Shown: positions 45,755-54,281, counted from the stretch's first letter. The stretch: 64,000 nt of DNA from an uncultured Bacteroidota bacterium (GCA_903838055.1 CAILWV010000016.1:27252-91251), one strand, 5' to 3'. Notes: generated by a model from the letters alone, not told the origin. Numbers and translations: made by a program.

Positions 45755-47116
45755 ATGCCTCGATTATTTTTACGCCTACTTATTTTACTATTTACAACTT
45801 TTTTAAATGCGCAAACTATACCAGTTACAGACAACATTTGTTTTTTCCAAGATGCTAAAACGGGTAAACCCATTACCATTGTTAATGATTCTTTGGTATA
45901 TAAAGGAGAATTAAAAAACCCAAGTATCCTAAAACACACTGAATTTCCAGGAAAATTAAAGCGATACAGCCAATATAATTTCAACATTAATAAACATACT
46001 TATTTAGTCGAAGTAGGTTGTGGTCCAGTATTAGAATATAGAAATGATTCTATTGTACGTATTGATAATTCTGTTTTACAAAATAACCAATTTGGAGCTT
46101 CTCCTTTTGTTTATAAGGGACAAATTTGTTTGTTTGGAGGTTATGGGTTGTTTACGGATAAAAATATTATTACCAGATTTGATTTTACCCCCAAGGAATG
46201 GTTTTTATTAAATGTTAATGGAGACAATGTGCCTAGTGTAAGAACTGAAAACATAAATTATTTTGATGAGAATGGACTTTATATTTTTGGTGGATGGAAC
46301 ACAAGAACAGGTACTTTTGAAAAAGATTTAAGTCTTTGGCATTTTAATTTCAATTCTTTAAAATGGATTCGATTAGGTGATTATAATGAAAATCTTCTTA
46401 AAGTAATTTCGAAATTACCACACAATTATTGTACATTTAAAATAGGTGAAAAATTATATATTCAAAATATTGATTTTATCATAGAAATTGATTTTGATAA
46501 TAATAATATTTGTTACTTCGATAATAATAATATTATTCCAAACAATCAACCTTTTTTTAATAAAAAAACTAACACTTTAGTTTATTTACAGAATTTAACC
46601 GGTTCAAGTAAATTAATCATAAAATCTATTCCTATTTCCGAGTTATTGAAAAACCCTATTAAAACTGAAAAATTATATACTTCACCTTGGCAAGAATTTG
46701 CAGTTCCAACACTATCAATAATTTTAGTTCTTCTACTTATTTTTGGAATATACAAATGGAGAAAGAACAAAAAAGGGAAGTGTTTTATATACAACCAAAC
46801 TCAAAACAAATTGTATTATAAAACCAAAATAATTGCAAATTTAGATCCTTTAGAAGAAAAAATAATGATCTATTTGTTTCAAAACAATAATACGTACATA
46901 CAACTAAACCAACTTAATAGCTTTTTTGAAAAAGAAAGTCTGGATAATGTTAGCAATGTGATTAAAAAAAGAGATTTGGTTTTCTCTTCGTTATTAGTTA
47001 AACTAAATGCTTATGTAATGTATGGCGAAAATCCATTAATATTAATTCAAAAAAATGAGGTGGATAAACGCATCAAAGAAATCAAGCTAAATCCGTTATA
47101 TTTTACTTTAAAATAG
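45755..47116 (+). CDS. membrane-spanning kelch-propeller protein with cytoplasmic winged-helix-like domain
   Basis: A 453-residue protein: signal peptide ending FLNAQ (residue 21); a periplasmic part with kelch-like repeats (GQICLFGGYGLFTDKNIITRFDF, NGLYIFGGWNTRTGTF, DLSLWHFNFNSLKWIRLGDYN); one membrane helix at about 314-335 (VPTLSIILVLLLIFGIY); then about 115 cytoplasmic residues. The tail (LEEKIMIYLFQNNNTYIQLNQLNSFF ... VIKKRDLVFSSLLVKLN ... VDKRIKEIKL) resembles the winged-helix tails of Bacteroidota one-component regulators. It is probably a transmembrane sensor-regulator, but no DNA-binding test exists. A low-complexity FDNNNI repeat occurs at about 248-262. It has its own promoter box and terminator. 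Confidence 0.7.
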   Translation: MPRLFLRLLILLFTTFLNAQTIPVTDNICFFQDAKTGKPITIVNDSLVYKGELKNPSILKHTEFPGKLKRYSQYNFNINKHTYLVEVGCGPVLEYRNDSIVRIDNSVLQNNQFGASPFVYKGQICLFGGYGLFTDKNIITRFDFTPKEWFLLNVNGDNVPSVRTENINYFDENGLYIFGGWNTRTGTFEKDLSLWHFNFNSLKWIRLGDYNENLLKVISKLPHNYCTFKIGEKLYIQNIDFIIEIDFDNNNICYFDNNNIIPNNQPFFNKKTNTLVYLQNLTGSSKLIIKSIPISELLKNPIKTEKLYTSPWQEFAVPTLSIILVLLLIFGIYKWRKNKKGKCFIYNQTQNKLYYKTKIIANLDPLEEKIMIYLFQNNNTYIQLNQLNSFFEKESLDNVSNVIKKRDLVFSSLLVKLNAYVMYGENPLILIQKNEVDKRIKEIKLNPLYFTLK

Positions 47117-47142
47117 AAAAAAATCAAAATAAATTCACACAT

Positions 47143-47176
47143 AAATGCCTCTTTACGAGGCATTTTATATTTTTTA
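47143..47176 (+). terminator. rho-independent terminator of kelch/winged-helix gene
   Basis: A 9-bp stem AAATGCCTC (47143-47151) / GAGGCATTT (47157-47165) with a TTTAC loop, followed by a T-rich tail. It separates the kelch gene from the LamG gene. Confidence 0.85.
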
Positions 47177-47268
47177 TTAAGTTATTGATAGTCAAATATT
47201 AAATCATAATAAAATACTTGAGAATATATCTAGGAATAAATTATAAGGAATAAATTTTTATTTGACTT

Positions 47269-47276
47269 TAAATTTG
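47269..47276 (+). promoter_or_regulatory. -7 box of LamG/T9SS gene
   Basis: TAAATTTG, an exact TAnnTTTG, 22 nt before the ATG at 47299; the -33 TTG is not clear. Confidence 0.45.
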
Positions 47277-47298
47277 AAAAATCTTAAATCTTAAAATT

Positions 47299-48327
47299 AT
47301 GAAAAAAACTTTATCTCTTTTATTTTTACTTTGTTTGAATTCTTTCTATTCACAAGTTCCTACCTATGTTCCAACGAGTGGACTAGTAGCCTATTACCCA
47401 TTCAATGGCAATGCAAATGATGTTAGTGGAAATGGAAATAATGGAACTAATAGCGGAGCTATTTTAATTAACGATAGATTAGGAAATAGTAATAGTGCAT
47501 ATAATTTTGATGGAATACAAAGTAAAATCATTATTGCCCATTCAGCATCATTAAGTATACAAAACACAATTACAATTTCAGCTTGGGTCAATAGTTCAAG
47601 CAGTATTTCAAATGGAACAATAATTGTTAAGGGAGAAGAAAGTCAGTATTGGAATTATGGATTGGGTTTATACAACTCAAAACCACAATATGATTATACA
47701 GGGTTTGGTTTAGGAATAAATAAGGTTTTAAATCCATTAGAATGGCACAATGTAGTTGTAACTATTGATACTCCAAATAATATAATGGTTTTATATGTTG
47801 ACGGAGTAAGTTATAATCCTATATATAATACAAGTAATAATACAATCGTTAATAATTTTAATAATTTAATTAATTCATGTTGTAATTCAAGTATTACTAT
47901 TGGAAGAAATAACGGAGGGACTGGTGGAGCTGCTTTCAATGGTAAAATAGATGACATCGGCATTTGGAATCGAGTCTTAACCCAACAAGAAATTACCAAT
48001 TTGTATTATGCCGATACTACCTGTCTATCCTTAGTTATCAATACCGGCTTATTAAGTTTTAATCCGCCAACGTATACAAACACTGTAACAATCTATCCAA
48101 ATCCTGCTAATGACCATATCACTATAGATTGTGGCACACTTGCTAATGTTAGCGGTTGGAATATTGTAATCACCAACACATTGGGTCAAGAGGTATTTAA
48201 TCAACCTATGAATACGCAACAATATGTGGTTCCGCTTAACAGTTGGAGTGGTCAAGGGGTATATTTTGTAAAAATTTATAATGCCCAAGGTGCACTTGTC
48301 AATACCAAAAAAATAATATTGCAATAA
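47299..48327 (+). CDS. LamG-like (concanavalin A-type) domain protein with T9SS type A sorting domain
   Basis: A 342-residue secreted protein: signal peptide ending SFYSQ (residue 19), a LamG/concanavalin-like beta sandwich (LVAYYPFNGNANDVSGNGNNGTNSG ... GRNNGGTGGAAFNGKIDDIGIWNRVLTQQEITNLY), and a C-terminal type IX secretion sorting domain of about 75 residues (VTIYPNPANDHITIDC ... GVYFVKIYNAQGALVNTKKIIL). T9SS carries it across the outer membrane to the surface or outside. It probably binds carbohydrate; no catalytic domain is present. It has its own promoter box and terminator. Confidence 0.92.
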   Translation: MKKTLSLLFLLCLNSFYSQVPTYVPTSGLVAYYPFNGNANDVSGNGNNGTNSGAILINDRLGNSNSAYNFDGIQSKIIIAHSASLSIQNTITISAWVNSSSSISNGTIIVKGEESQYWNYGLGLYNSKPQYDYTGFGLGINKVLNPLEWHNVVVTIDTPNNIMVLYVDGVSYNPIYNTSNNTIVNNFNNLINSCCNSSITIGRNNGGTGGAAFNGKIDDIGIWNRVLTQQEITNLYYADTTCLSLVINTGLLSFNPPTYTNTVTIYPNPANDHITIDCGTLANVSGWNIVITNTLGQEVFNQPMNTQQYVVPLNSWSGQGVYFVKIYNAQGALVNTKKIILQ

Positions 48328-48345
48328 TTTAGTTAGTAATTCTTT

Positions 48346-48373
48346 AAAAGCCGCAAATCCGTTTGTGGCTTTT
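48346..48373 (+). terminator. terminator of LamG/T9SS gene
   Basis: A 12-bp stem AAAAGCCGCAAA (48346-48357) / TTTGTGGCTTTT (48362-48373) with one G-T pair and a TCCG loop; the T tail is part of the stem, so strength is moderate. Confidence 0.75.
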
Positions 48374-48501
48374 ACGTTTAAACGCAAAATCACTACGTTA
48401 ACTAATTGGTTTAAATTAGTATAAAAAAGAGAATTACTTTTGAAAACTAGTTAATAGAAAATACAAATCATAGAATAAAAAATCCTACAAATCGAATTAT
48501 T

Positions 48502-49062
48502 TTGCAAAATTCACTTACGTTAAAAACTACTACTATAAATCATTTTTGTCGAGGAGAAAATCAAGTTTTGGCACATTTTTATAATGTACTTGTTCCTGAA
48601 TTATACCATGTAGCATATCGCTTTGTAAAATCAGAGGCAGAAGCAGAAGATGTGGTTGCAGATTGTTTTGAAAAGTTACTGAAAATGCCTAATGATGTTC
48701 GATGGCGGAAATTTGTAACCAATAGAATTAATCTTAAAGCCCTACTTTTAGTAATGGTGAAAAACCAAAGCTTAGATGTATTAAAAGTAAAAAAAAATAG
48801 ATGCCGTATTCTAGAGGAAATTAATATTGGTTTACCAAAATTAGCAACCAACGATTCTAAGATCAGGCTTATAAATGAAAATTTTAACTACTTACTGAAT
48901 TGCCTTTCAGAAAAGGAAAAAATAGTACTAAACTCGGTAATGGATGGGTTTACAAAAAAAGAAATAGCAATTCAAATGGGACTTTCCGAAAAAACAGTTG
49001 CTAATTTACTTTCCAATGCTAGAAATAAAGTGAAACTATCTTGGGTTAAATTTATGGTGTAA
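48502..49062 (+). CDS. RNA polymerase sigma factor, ECF-like sigma-70 family
   Basis: A 186-residue group 4 sigma factor. Region 2 is LYHVAYRFVKSEAEAEDVVADCFEKLLKM (region 2.2 core contacts) and RRKF-type region 2.4 is less clear. Region 4 is the helix-turn-helix LSEKEKIVLNSVMDGFTKKEIAIQMGLSEKTVANLLSNARNKVKL. No ATG is available: the frame opens after a TAG at 48448 and the first usable start is a TTG at 48502 (ATT codons precede it), so initiation is unusual. No anti-sigma gene is adjacent, which leaves it an orphan. It could instead be called a LuxR-like regulator, but the region 2 match favours sigma. Confidence 0.82.
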   Translation: MQNSLTLKTTTINHFCRGENQVLAHFYNVLVPELYHVAYRFVKSEAEAEDVVADCFEKLLKMPNDVRWRKFVTNRINLKALLLVMVKNQSLDVLKVKKNRCRILEEINIGLPKLATNDSKIRLINENFNYLLNCLSEKEKIVLNSVMDGFTKKEIAIQMGLSEKTVANLLSNARNKVKLSWVKFMV

Positions 49063-49173
49063 TACTACTTTTTACCACATAAAATTCAATTGGTTTTAAA
49101 AAAAGCAAGAGTAAAAAGTTTTGTTTTAAATCCCAAAAAAAATGCAAAAAATATATTTATACTAGAATATAAT

Positions 49174-49213
49174 AAATAAGGCTCAAAAATATATTTTGAG
49201 CCTTATTTTATTT
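49174..49213. terminator. bidirectional terminator between sigma factor and clpX
   Basis: A 15-bp perfect stem AAATAAGGCTCAAAA (49174-49188) / TTTTGAGCCTTATTT (49194-49208) with a 5-nt loop, in the convergent spacer. It has T-rich tails on both sides, so it may stop both transcripts. Confidence 0.8.
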
Positions 49214-49231
49214 TAGAGAATTTGGAATTAT

Positions 49232-50464
49232 TTACGAAGCCAATTCCAATCGTTTCAATAAATTTTTATTTAACGTAAGCTCGGCATAGTCTTTATCTAT
49301 TTCTAAAGTTTTCTCTTCAGAACTTGGAAGCTCGTACATAGCATCTGTTAGGATTGCTTCACACAAAGAACGTAATCCACGAGCACCTAATTTATATTCT
49401 AAAGCTTTATCTACAATATAATCTAATGCATCGTTGGTGATGGTAAACGTTACATCGTCCATTAAAAACAACTTTTCGTATTGCTTGATTAACGCATTTT
49501 TCGGTTCGGTTAATATAGAACGTAACGTCTCTCTATCTAGAGGATCCATATGTGTTAATACAGGCAAACGACCAATAATTTCTGGAATCAATCCAAAATC
49601 TTTGATGTCTTTTGGAATAATATATTGCAACAAATTCTCTTTATCTATATTATCTACATTTCTAGAAGTCACATATCCTACAGCAGTTCTGTTCAATCGT
49701 TTAGAAATGATTCTTTCAATTCCGTCAAAAGCGCCACCTGCAATGAAAAGAATATTTTGAGTATTTACCTCCACAAATTTTTGGTCGGGATGTTTTCTTC
49801 CTCCTTTTGGTGGAACATTCACTACGGTCCCTTCCAATAATTTCAATAATGCTTGTTGCACTCCTTCGCCAGAAACATCTCGGGTTATAGAAGGATTATC
49901 GCTTTTACGAGCAATTTTATCTATTTCATCAATGAAGACTATTCCACGTTCTGCTTTAGCCACATCGTAATCGGCAGCTTGAAGTAAACGCGTTAAAATA
50001 CTTTCTACATCTTCTCCTACATATCCTGCTTCGGTTAAAACGGTAGCATCTACAATTGCCAAAGGCACATCTAACATTCGGGCAATAGTTTTAGCAACTA
50101 ATGTTTTTCCGGTTCCGGTTTGCCCCACCATAATAATGTTCGATTTTTCAATCTCTACATCTTCGTGATGTTGCTGTTGCATTAACCGTTTGTAGTGGTT
50201 GTATACTGCCACCGACATTACTTTTTTGGTTTGGTCTTGTCCAATCACATACTGGTCTAAAAATGCTCGGATTTCTTTTGGCTTACGCAAAATTAAATCG
50301 GTTGGTATTTTTACACTCGAATTGGTTTTCAATTCTTCCAAAATAATGCCATGCGCTTGCTCTATACATTTATCACAAATGTGAGCGTCAATACCAGCAA
50401 TCAATAAATTGGTTTCTGGTTTTTTCCTTCCGCAGAAGGAACATTCTAATTTTTCTTTAGCCAT
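49232..50464 (-). CDS. clpX: ATP-dependent Clp protease ATP-binding subunit ClpX
   Basis: A 410-residue AAA+ unfoldase that feeds substrates to ClpP. The N-terminal zinc domain has [10 protein letters not shown] ... CDKCIEQAH; Walker A is [13 protein letters not shown]; Walker B is [11 protein letters not shown]; the ClpP-docking IGF-type loop region and pore loop GYVGEDVE are present, and the C-terminal small domain [11 protein letters not shown]. Full-length. It is downstream of clpP on the same strand with an 86-nt spacer containing short AGGTTCTAAGG repeats. Confidence 0.97.
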   Translation of the reverse strand: MAKEKLECSFCGRKKPETNLLIAGIDAHICDKCIEQAHGIILEELKTNSSVKIPTDLILRKPKEIRAFLDQYVIGQDQTKKVMSVAVYNHYKRLMQQQHHEDVEIEKSNIIMVGQTGTGKTLVAKTIARMLDVPLAIVDATVLTEAGYVGEDVESILTRLLQAADYDVAKAERGIVFIDEIDKIARKSDNPSITRDVSGEGVQQALLKLLEGTVVNVPPKGGRKHPDQKFVEVNTQNILFIAGGAFDGIERIISKRLNRTAVGYVTSRNVDNIDKENLLQYIIPKDIKDFGLIPEIIGRLPVLTHMDPLDRETLRSILTEPKNALIKQYEKLFLMDDVTFTITNDALDYIVDKALEYKLGARGLRSLCEAILTDAMYELPSSEEKTLEIDKDYAELTLNKNLLKRLELAS

Positions 50465-50550
50465 TATTTATAGGTTCTAAGGATTAAGTTTCTGAGGTTC
50501 TAAGGTTTTTTCTTAGGGCCTTAGTAACTTAGGACCTTAGTTACATTATT

Positions 50551-51222
50551 TTATCTTCTCAATACCTCATCAATCATTCCGTATTCTTTTGCTTCGTCGG
50601 CAATCATCCAATAATCACGTTCCGAATCGGTATGCACCTTATCGAATGTTTGACCTGAATGGTGAGATATTATTTTATATAATTCGTCTTTAAGTTTTAG
50701 CATTTCACGTAAATTGATTTCCATATCGGTTGCTACACCTTGAGCCCCACCTGATGGTTGGTGAATCATTACACGTGAATGTGGCAATGCTGAACGTTTT
50801 CCTGCTGCCCCTGCACACAATAAAACTGCACCCATAGAAGCAGCCATTCCGGTACAAATTGTAGCAACGTCTGGTTTAATATATTGCATAGTATCATAAA
50901 TTCCTAATCCCGCATAAACGCTTCCTCCCGGAGAGTTTAGGTAAATTTGAATATCTTTAGAAGAATCTACGCTTTCTAAAAACAACAATTGAGCTTGAAC
51001 TATATTTGCAATTTGATCGTCAATTCCGGTTCCTAAAAAGATAATTCTATCCATCATTAAACGAGAGAATACATCTAATTGTGAAACATTTAAATGACGT
51101 TCTTCAATAATATAAGGCGTCATATTTGTTGGGTTCATCGCGCCAACAATTTTATCATAATACATTGCGTTTACCCCTTGGTGTTTAGTCGCAAATTTTT
51201 TAAATTCTTTTCCGTAGTTCAT
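50551..51222 (-). CDS. clpP: ATP-dependent Clp protease proteolytic subunit ClpP
   Basis: A 223-residue serine protease. The catalytic Ser is in TGMAASMGAVLL, His in SRVMIHQPSGGAQG, and the Asp follows in the last third. The N-terminus (FATKHQGVNAMYYDKIVGAMNPTNMTPYIIEERH) is about 20-30 residues longer than E. coli ClpP after processing, as is usual in Bacteroidota. It precedes clpX. The usual neighbour tig is separated from it by a repeat element and a Fic gene. Confidence 0.97.
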   Translation of the reverse strand: MNYGKEFKKFATKHQGVNAMYYDKIVGAMNPTNMTPYIIEERHLNVSQLDVFSRLMMDRIIFLGTGIDDQIANIVQAQLLFLESVDSSKDIQIYLNSPGGSVYAGLGIYDTMQYIKPDVATICTGMAASMGAVLLCAGAAGKRSALPHSRVMIHQPSGGAQGVATDMEINLREMLKLKDELYKIISHHSGQTFDKVHTDSERDYWMIADEAKEYGMIDEVLRR

Positions 51223-51580
51223 TATAAAAATTTTATGAGTTTATAAGTATAGAAGTTTAGCTTCTATTGTGTTTTTAAATTGTAATGCAAAGGTCGTACC
51301 TTTTATTTTATGTGACAAACTGTCTTGTTAAAATTATTGTTTTGTTACTAACTTTCAATTAATGCCTTCAGCCCTAGCCCAGATATAAGTGGAAAGCTTT
51401 TTACAGTTGAAACCAATTTTTGTTGATGCAAAAAAGCGACCACAGGAAGCTTCTTTTTGCGACTTACAAAAATAGTTTGAAACAAGAAAACTTGTAACGG
51501 ATAGCTGGATTGGCTTCTATAGATACTTAATTTGTTAAAAAAGTAGTAACAGACTTTGATGCTCAAATATACTAATTTTC
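51223..51580. other. clpP-fic intergenic region with repeat, no gene
   Basis: 358 nt. The left part (51236-51260) is of AGTTTA-type degenerate phrases upstream of clpP; the right part holds the flavobacterial repeat copy at about 51370-51519. The open frame within the repeat on the minus strand looks accidental. There is no tRNA or conserved small gene that I can support. Confidence 0.6.
51370..51519. repeat. flavobacterial intergenic repeat, copy 2 (longer variant)
   Basis: Opens CAGCCCTAGCCCAG then AAGTGGAAAGC, and closes TTGTAACGGATAGC TGGATTGGCTTCT; the middle carries T-rich and A-rich segments, including the 8-bp palindrome GAAGCTTC. It shares its GCCCT opening and CGGATA ... GGCTTCT ending with copy 1 at 9240-9336, but is about 50 bp longer. 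It lies between fic and clpP. Confidence 0.55.
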
Positions 51581-52303
51581 TTATAAATTTCCATAAAAGT
51601 AATCTACCCAACTTTGGTAGGTGTCTTGAGCAGAAAGACAGGTGTCTATTAGATATTCTCTTGTATTTTCAAATTCTTGTAATCCACGATAATAAAATTG
51701 TTTGTGTTCGTTGTTGATAATAAAAGGAATATAATTGTTTTTTAAACATTCTCGAAAAAGTAAAAGTCTTCCAACTCTTCCGTTTCCGTCTTGAAAAGGA
51801 TGAATTTTTTCAAAACGATAATGGTATTCTACAATATTTTCAAATTGAATTTCAGGAATTGCATTGTACCATTGGTTGAGTTTATTCATTTCCAATTCAA
51901 CATTTTGTGGAAGTGTTGTACTAGTTCCGCCAACTTCATTAGGTAGTTTTTTCCAATCGCCAACATGGAACCATTCTTTGGTAGCATCGGATGTTCCTGT
52001 TTTAAGAATTTGATGTATTTTTTTTATTATGGTATTCGATAATTGTTCTTCAACAAGATCTATAATATAATCAAATGCTATAAAGTGATTGGATGTTTCT
52101 ATAATATCATCAACAGATATGGCTTCTTCTTCTTTAAATCCGATGGTTCGAGTTTCAAAAATATATCGGGTTTGTTCTTCTGTAAGTCGGCTTCCTTCAA
52201 TTCTATTGGAGTTGTATGCCAGATTTATTTGCGTTTTATGATACAAACCTCCCTTTCTCTTGGAGCTTTTTTCATCTTTTAATACTATTACTAAATCTTT
52301 CAT
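51581..52303 (-). CDS. Fic family protein (AMP-transferase) with N-terminal inhibitory helix
   Basis: A 240-residue Fic protein. The catalytic motif HPFQDGNGRVGR (168-179) is complete with the base His168. An inhibitory helix motif S/T-xxx-E-G is present at the N-terminus (S32-N-R-I-E36-G37), so it belongs to the class II-like group, whose glutamate keeps AMP transfer off until released. Fic enzymes AMPylate target proteins; the target is unknown. No antitoxin gene is adjacent, as expected with an in-built inhibitor. It sits between tig and clpP, a position normally free. Confidence 0.93.
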   Translation of the reverse strand: MKDLVIVLKDEKSSKRKGGLYHKTQINLAYNSNRIEGSRLTEEQTRYIFETRTIGFKEEEAISVDDIIETSNHFIAFDYIIDLVEEQLSNTIIKKIHQILKTGTSDATKEWFHVGDWKKLPNEVGGTSTTLPQNVELEMNKLNQWYNAIPEIQFENIVEYHYRFEKIHPFQDGNGRVGRLLLFRECLKNNYIPFIINNEHKQFYYRGLQEFENTREYLIDTCLSAQDTYQSWVDYFYGNL

Positions 52304-52466
52304 TGAAAAAATTTATGTGATTGAAAACACTTTGTAAACTTGCAAAAAACCAAAGATAATTGTTTTTTTACATCAAATTATAAAATAGTTTAGTTGTTTT
52401 ATCTTCACCCCAACATTCTCAAAATGAGAGGGAGAAAGATTGCATTAATTGTAATTTAAAAATACC

Positions 52467-52502
52467 AAAAAAAAGCCCAAAAATCAATATGATTTTTGGG
52501 CT
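52467..52502 (-). terminator. rho-independent terminator of tig
   Basis: A 12-bp stem AGCCCAAAAATC (52474-52485) / GATTTTTGGGCT (52491-52502), followed on the minus strand by eight T. It lies 22 nt after the tig stop. It also isolates fic from tig. Confidence 0.88.
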
Positions 52503-52524
52503 AGTTCTATTATGAAATTAGTAT

Positions 52525-53850
52525 TTATTCATTGTACATTGCTGCAACAAATTGCTCATAAGTAACTTCTTTAGTAGTTGGATTGGCTTTTTCTTTGAAT
52601 AATTGTAGCATTTTTTCAGCAACAACTTGCTCAGATAGTTTTTTAACCTCCTCTTGATTTGAAAGTACGCGGGCAACAATGCTTTCAACTTCAGCATCCG
52701 TTGGATTCATTTGACCATATTGGGCCATTTGCTGACGGATAGCATTAGATGTAAAGGATTTTAAATCTTCAAAATTGATTTGGATGTTACTTTGTGCCAA
52801 AGCTTTTCCTTCGATTAATTGAAAACGCAAACCTTTTTCAGAACGGTTATATTCAATTTCTGCTTCTTCTGGAGTTAGTTTTTTCTCGCCTACTGTTTGT
52901 AACCATCTTACAAGGAATTCTTTTGGCAACTCAAATTTGTTGTTTTCAATCAAGAAATCTTGAACATCGGCCATTAATTTTTGCTCTGATTGTGTTGCAA
53001 AATGTTTTTCAGCATCTTCTTTAATTTTACCTTTAAGATCTTCAACAGATGTAACTACACCTTCTCCAAAAAGTTTATCAAATAATTCTTGGTTCAATTC
53101 TGCCGGCTCATGAGCTACCACTTCGTCAATGGTGAAAGTTACATCAACCTCTAAATCGTGAACATCATCATGAGGAACGTTTAAATAATCCATTAATTTG
53201 TGTGCATCATGAAACAAACCTTTGGTATTCATAGTAACTACATCACCAACTTTTTTACCAATAAAGGATTTAGCCAATTTAGCATCTGCTAATTCCTCAA
53301 GATCAATTGTAGTTCTGTTATTGATTCCTTTATCTTCGTTTACAAAAGTTCCTGATACATCATTTCCTTTAGCTACTTCAAGCTGAGAAATAATTTTTCC
53401 GTATTGTTTTTGGATTCTTGCAATTTGCGCGTCTAACATTGCGTCATCGGCAATAATTTTATATTTTACTACATTGCTTTTTGCATCTAAGTCGATTTCA
53501 AATTCAGGAGCAAGACCAATTTCATATTCGAAAGTTAGCTCTTCATCACTCCAAGAAAAGTTTTCATTTACTTTAGGAAGTGGAGTTCCAAGCAGATTCA
53601 ATCTTTCTGATTGCAAGTAACGCTCTAAAGCTAAAGCAACAACTTTGTTTACTTCTTCTACTTTTATTGCTGCTCCGTATTGTTTTTCTACTAATGCTTT
53701 AGGCACTGCTCCTTTACGGAATCCTTTTACGGTTGCCAATGGCATTTTTTCATTGATTCTTTTTGCCACTTGCCCTTTGTAATCCATATGAGGAACGGTA
53801 AGTACAATTACTTCATTTACTGCATCTATTGCGACTCTTTTAATATCCAT
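52525..53850 (-). CDS. tig: trigger factor (ribosome-associated chaperone and PPIase)
   Basis: A 441-residue protein. The ribosome-binding signature is GFRKGAVPKALVEKQYG (residues 41-57; GFRxGxxP), followed by the PPIase-like domain and long helical C-terminal arms (FDKLFGEGVVTSVEDLKGKI, EVESIVARVLSNQEE). Full-length for Bacteroidota. It folds nascent chains at the ribosome exit. In most bacteria it is next to clpP and clpX; here a Fic gene and a repeat lie between. A -7 box TAATTTTG is upstream at 53891-53884. Confidence 0.95.
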   Translation of the reverse strand: MDIKRVAIDAVNEVIVLTVPHMDYKGQVAKRINEKMPLATVKGFRKGAVPKALVEKQYGAAIKVEEVNKVVALALERYLQSERLNLLGTPLPKVNENFSWSDEELTFEYEIGLAPEFEIDLDAKSNVVKYKIIADDAMLDAQIARIQKQYGKIISQLEVAKGNDVSGTFVNEDKGINNRTTIDLEELADAKLAKSFIGKKVGDVVTMNTKGLFHDAHKLMDYLNVPHDDVHDLEVDVTFTIDEVVAHEPAELNQELFDKLFGEGVVTSVEDLKGKIKEDAEKHFATQSEQKLMADVQDFLIENNKFELPKEFLVRWLQTVGEKKLTPEEAEIEYNRSEKGLRFQLIEGKALAQSNIQINFEDLKSFTSNAIRQQMAQYGQMNPTDAEVESIVARVLSNQEEVKKLSEQVVAEKMLQLFKEKANPTTKEVTYEQFVAAMYNE

Positions 53851-53870
53851 CTTGATAATAATTTATATAA

Positions 53871-53910
53871 TAAAATTGGGTTGCAAAATTATAACATTTT
53901 TGCAACCCAA
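53871..53910 (-). terminator. terminator of the pdxJ-hydrolase-holin-like operon
   Basis: A 13-bp perfect stem TTGGGTTGCAAAA (53876-53888) / TTTTGCAACCCAA (53898-53910), loop 9 nt, followed on the minus strand by TTTTATTATA. The hairpin also contains a -7 box for tig. Confidence 0.75.
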
Positions 53911-53933
53911 CCAAGTTTTTATTATGCTGATTT

Positions 53934-54281
53934 TTATTTGTTTTCGCCTGAAAGTTTATATACCACAGATTGGGATAATGAAAGTATTATACTAAATAAA
54001 AGTGCTCCAATAAATCCTTCTATTCTAAAACCTTCAACTAATTTTGCGCACAATGCAATCATTGCTGCATTTATGACCAACATAAATAAACCTAGAGTAA
54101 AAACCGTAAATGGCAACGTAAACAAAACAAATATTGGTTTCACAAAAACATTTAACAATCCCAAAACAATTGCTACAATAATAGCCGATTTTACGCCATC
54201 TACATGAGCAATATTTGGAAAAAAATAGGAAATTACCATTACTAATATTGAGGTAACTAAAATTCTATATAGTATATTCAT
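53934..54281 (-). CDS. small membrane protein of the phage holin 4 / YvlD-like superfamily
   Basis: A 115-residue protein with four predicted membrane helices (ILVTSILVMVISYFF, SAIIVAIVLGLLNVFV, LFTLPFTVFTLGLFMLVI, GALLFSIILSLSQSVVY), the pattern of the YvlD/holin_4 family. Chromosomal members are not phage lysis genes; a membrane integrity or stress role is inferred for YvlD. There are no phage genes nearby. It is the last gene of a three-gene minus-strand run with the alpha/beta hydrolase 27 nt upstream. Confidence 0.85.
   Translation of the reverse strand: MNILYRILVTSILVMVISYFFPNIAHVDGVKSAIIVAIVLGLLNVFVKPIFVLFTLPFTVFTLGLFMLVINAAMIALCAKLVEGFRIEGFIGALLFSIILSLSQSVVYKLSGENK

Noticed and set aside
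46480..46560. AT-rich GATAATAATAAT repeats as a possible CRISPR or binding array
   Set aside because: They encode the Asn-rich FDNNNI segment of the kelch protein and have no spacer structure.
51348..51611. 87-codon minus-strand frame upstream of clpP
   Set aside because: It runs through the intergenic repeat element and overlaps the fic 3' end; the translation has no recognisable domain.
53934..54281. Possible prophage remnant because of the holin-like protein
   Set aside because: No integrase, lysin, capsid or attachment site is nearby; the protein fits the chromosomal YvlD-like group.
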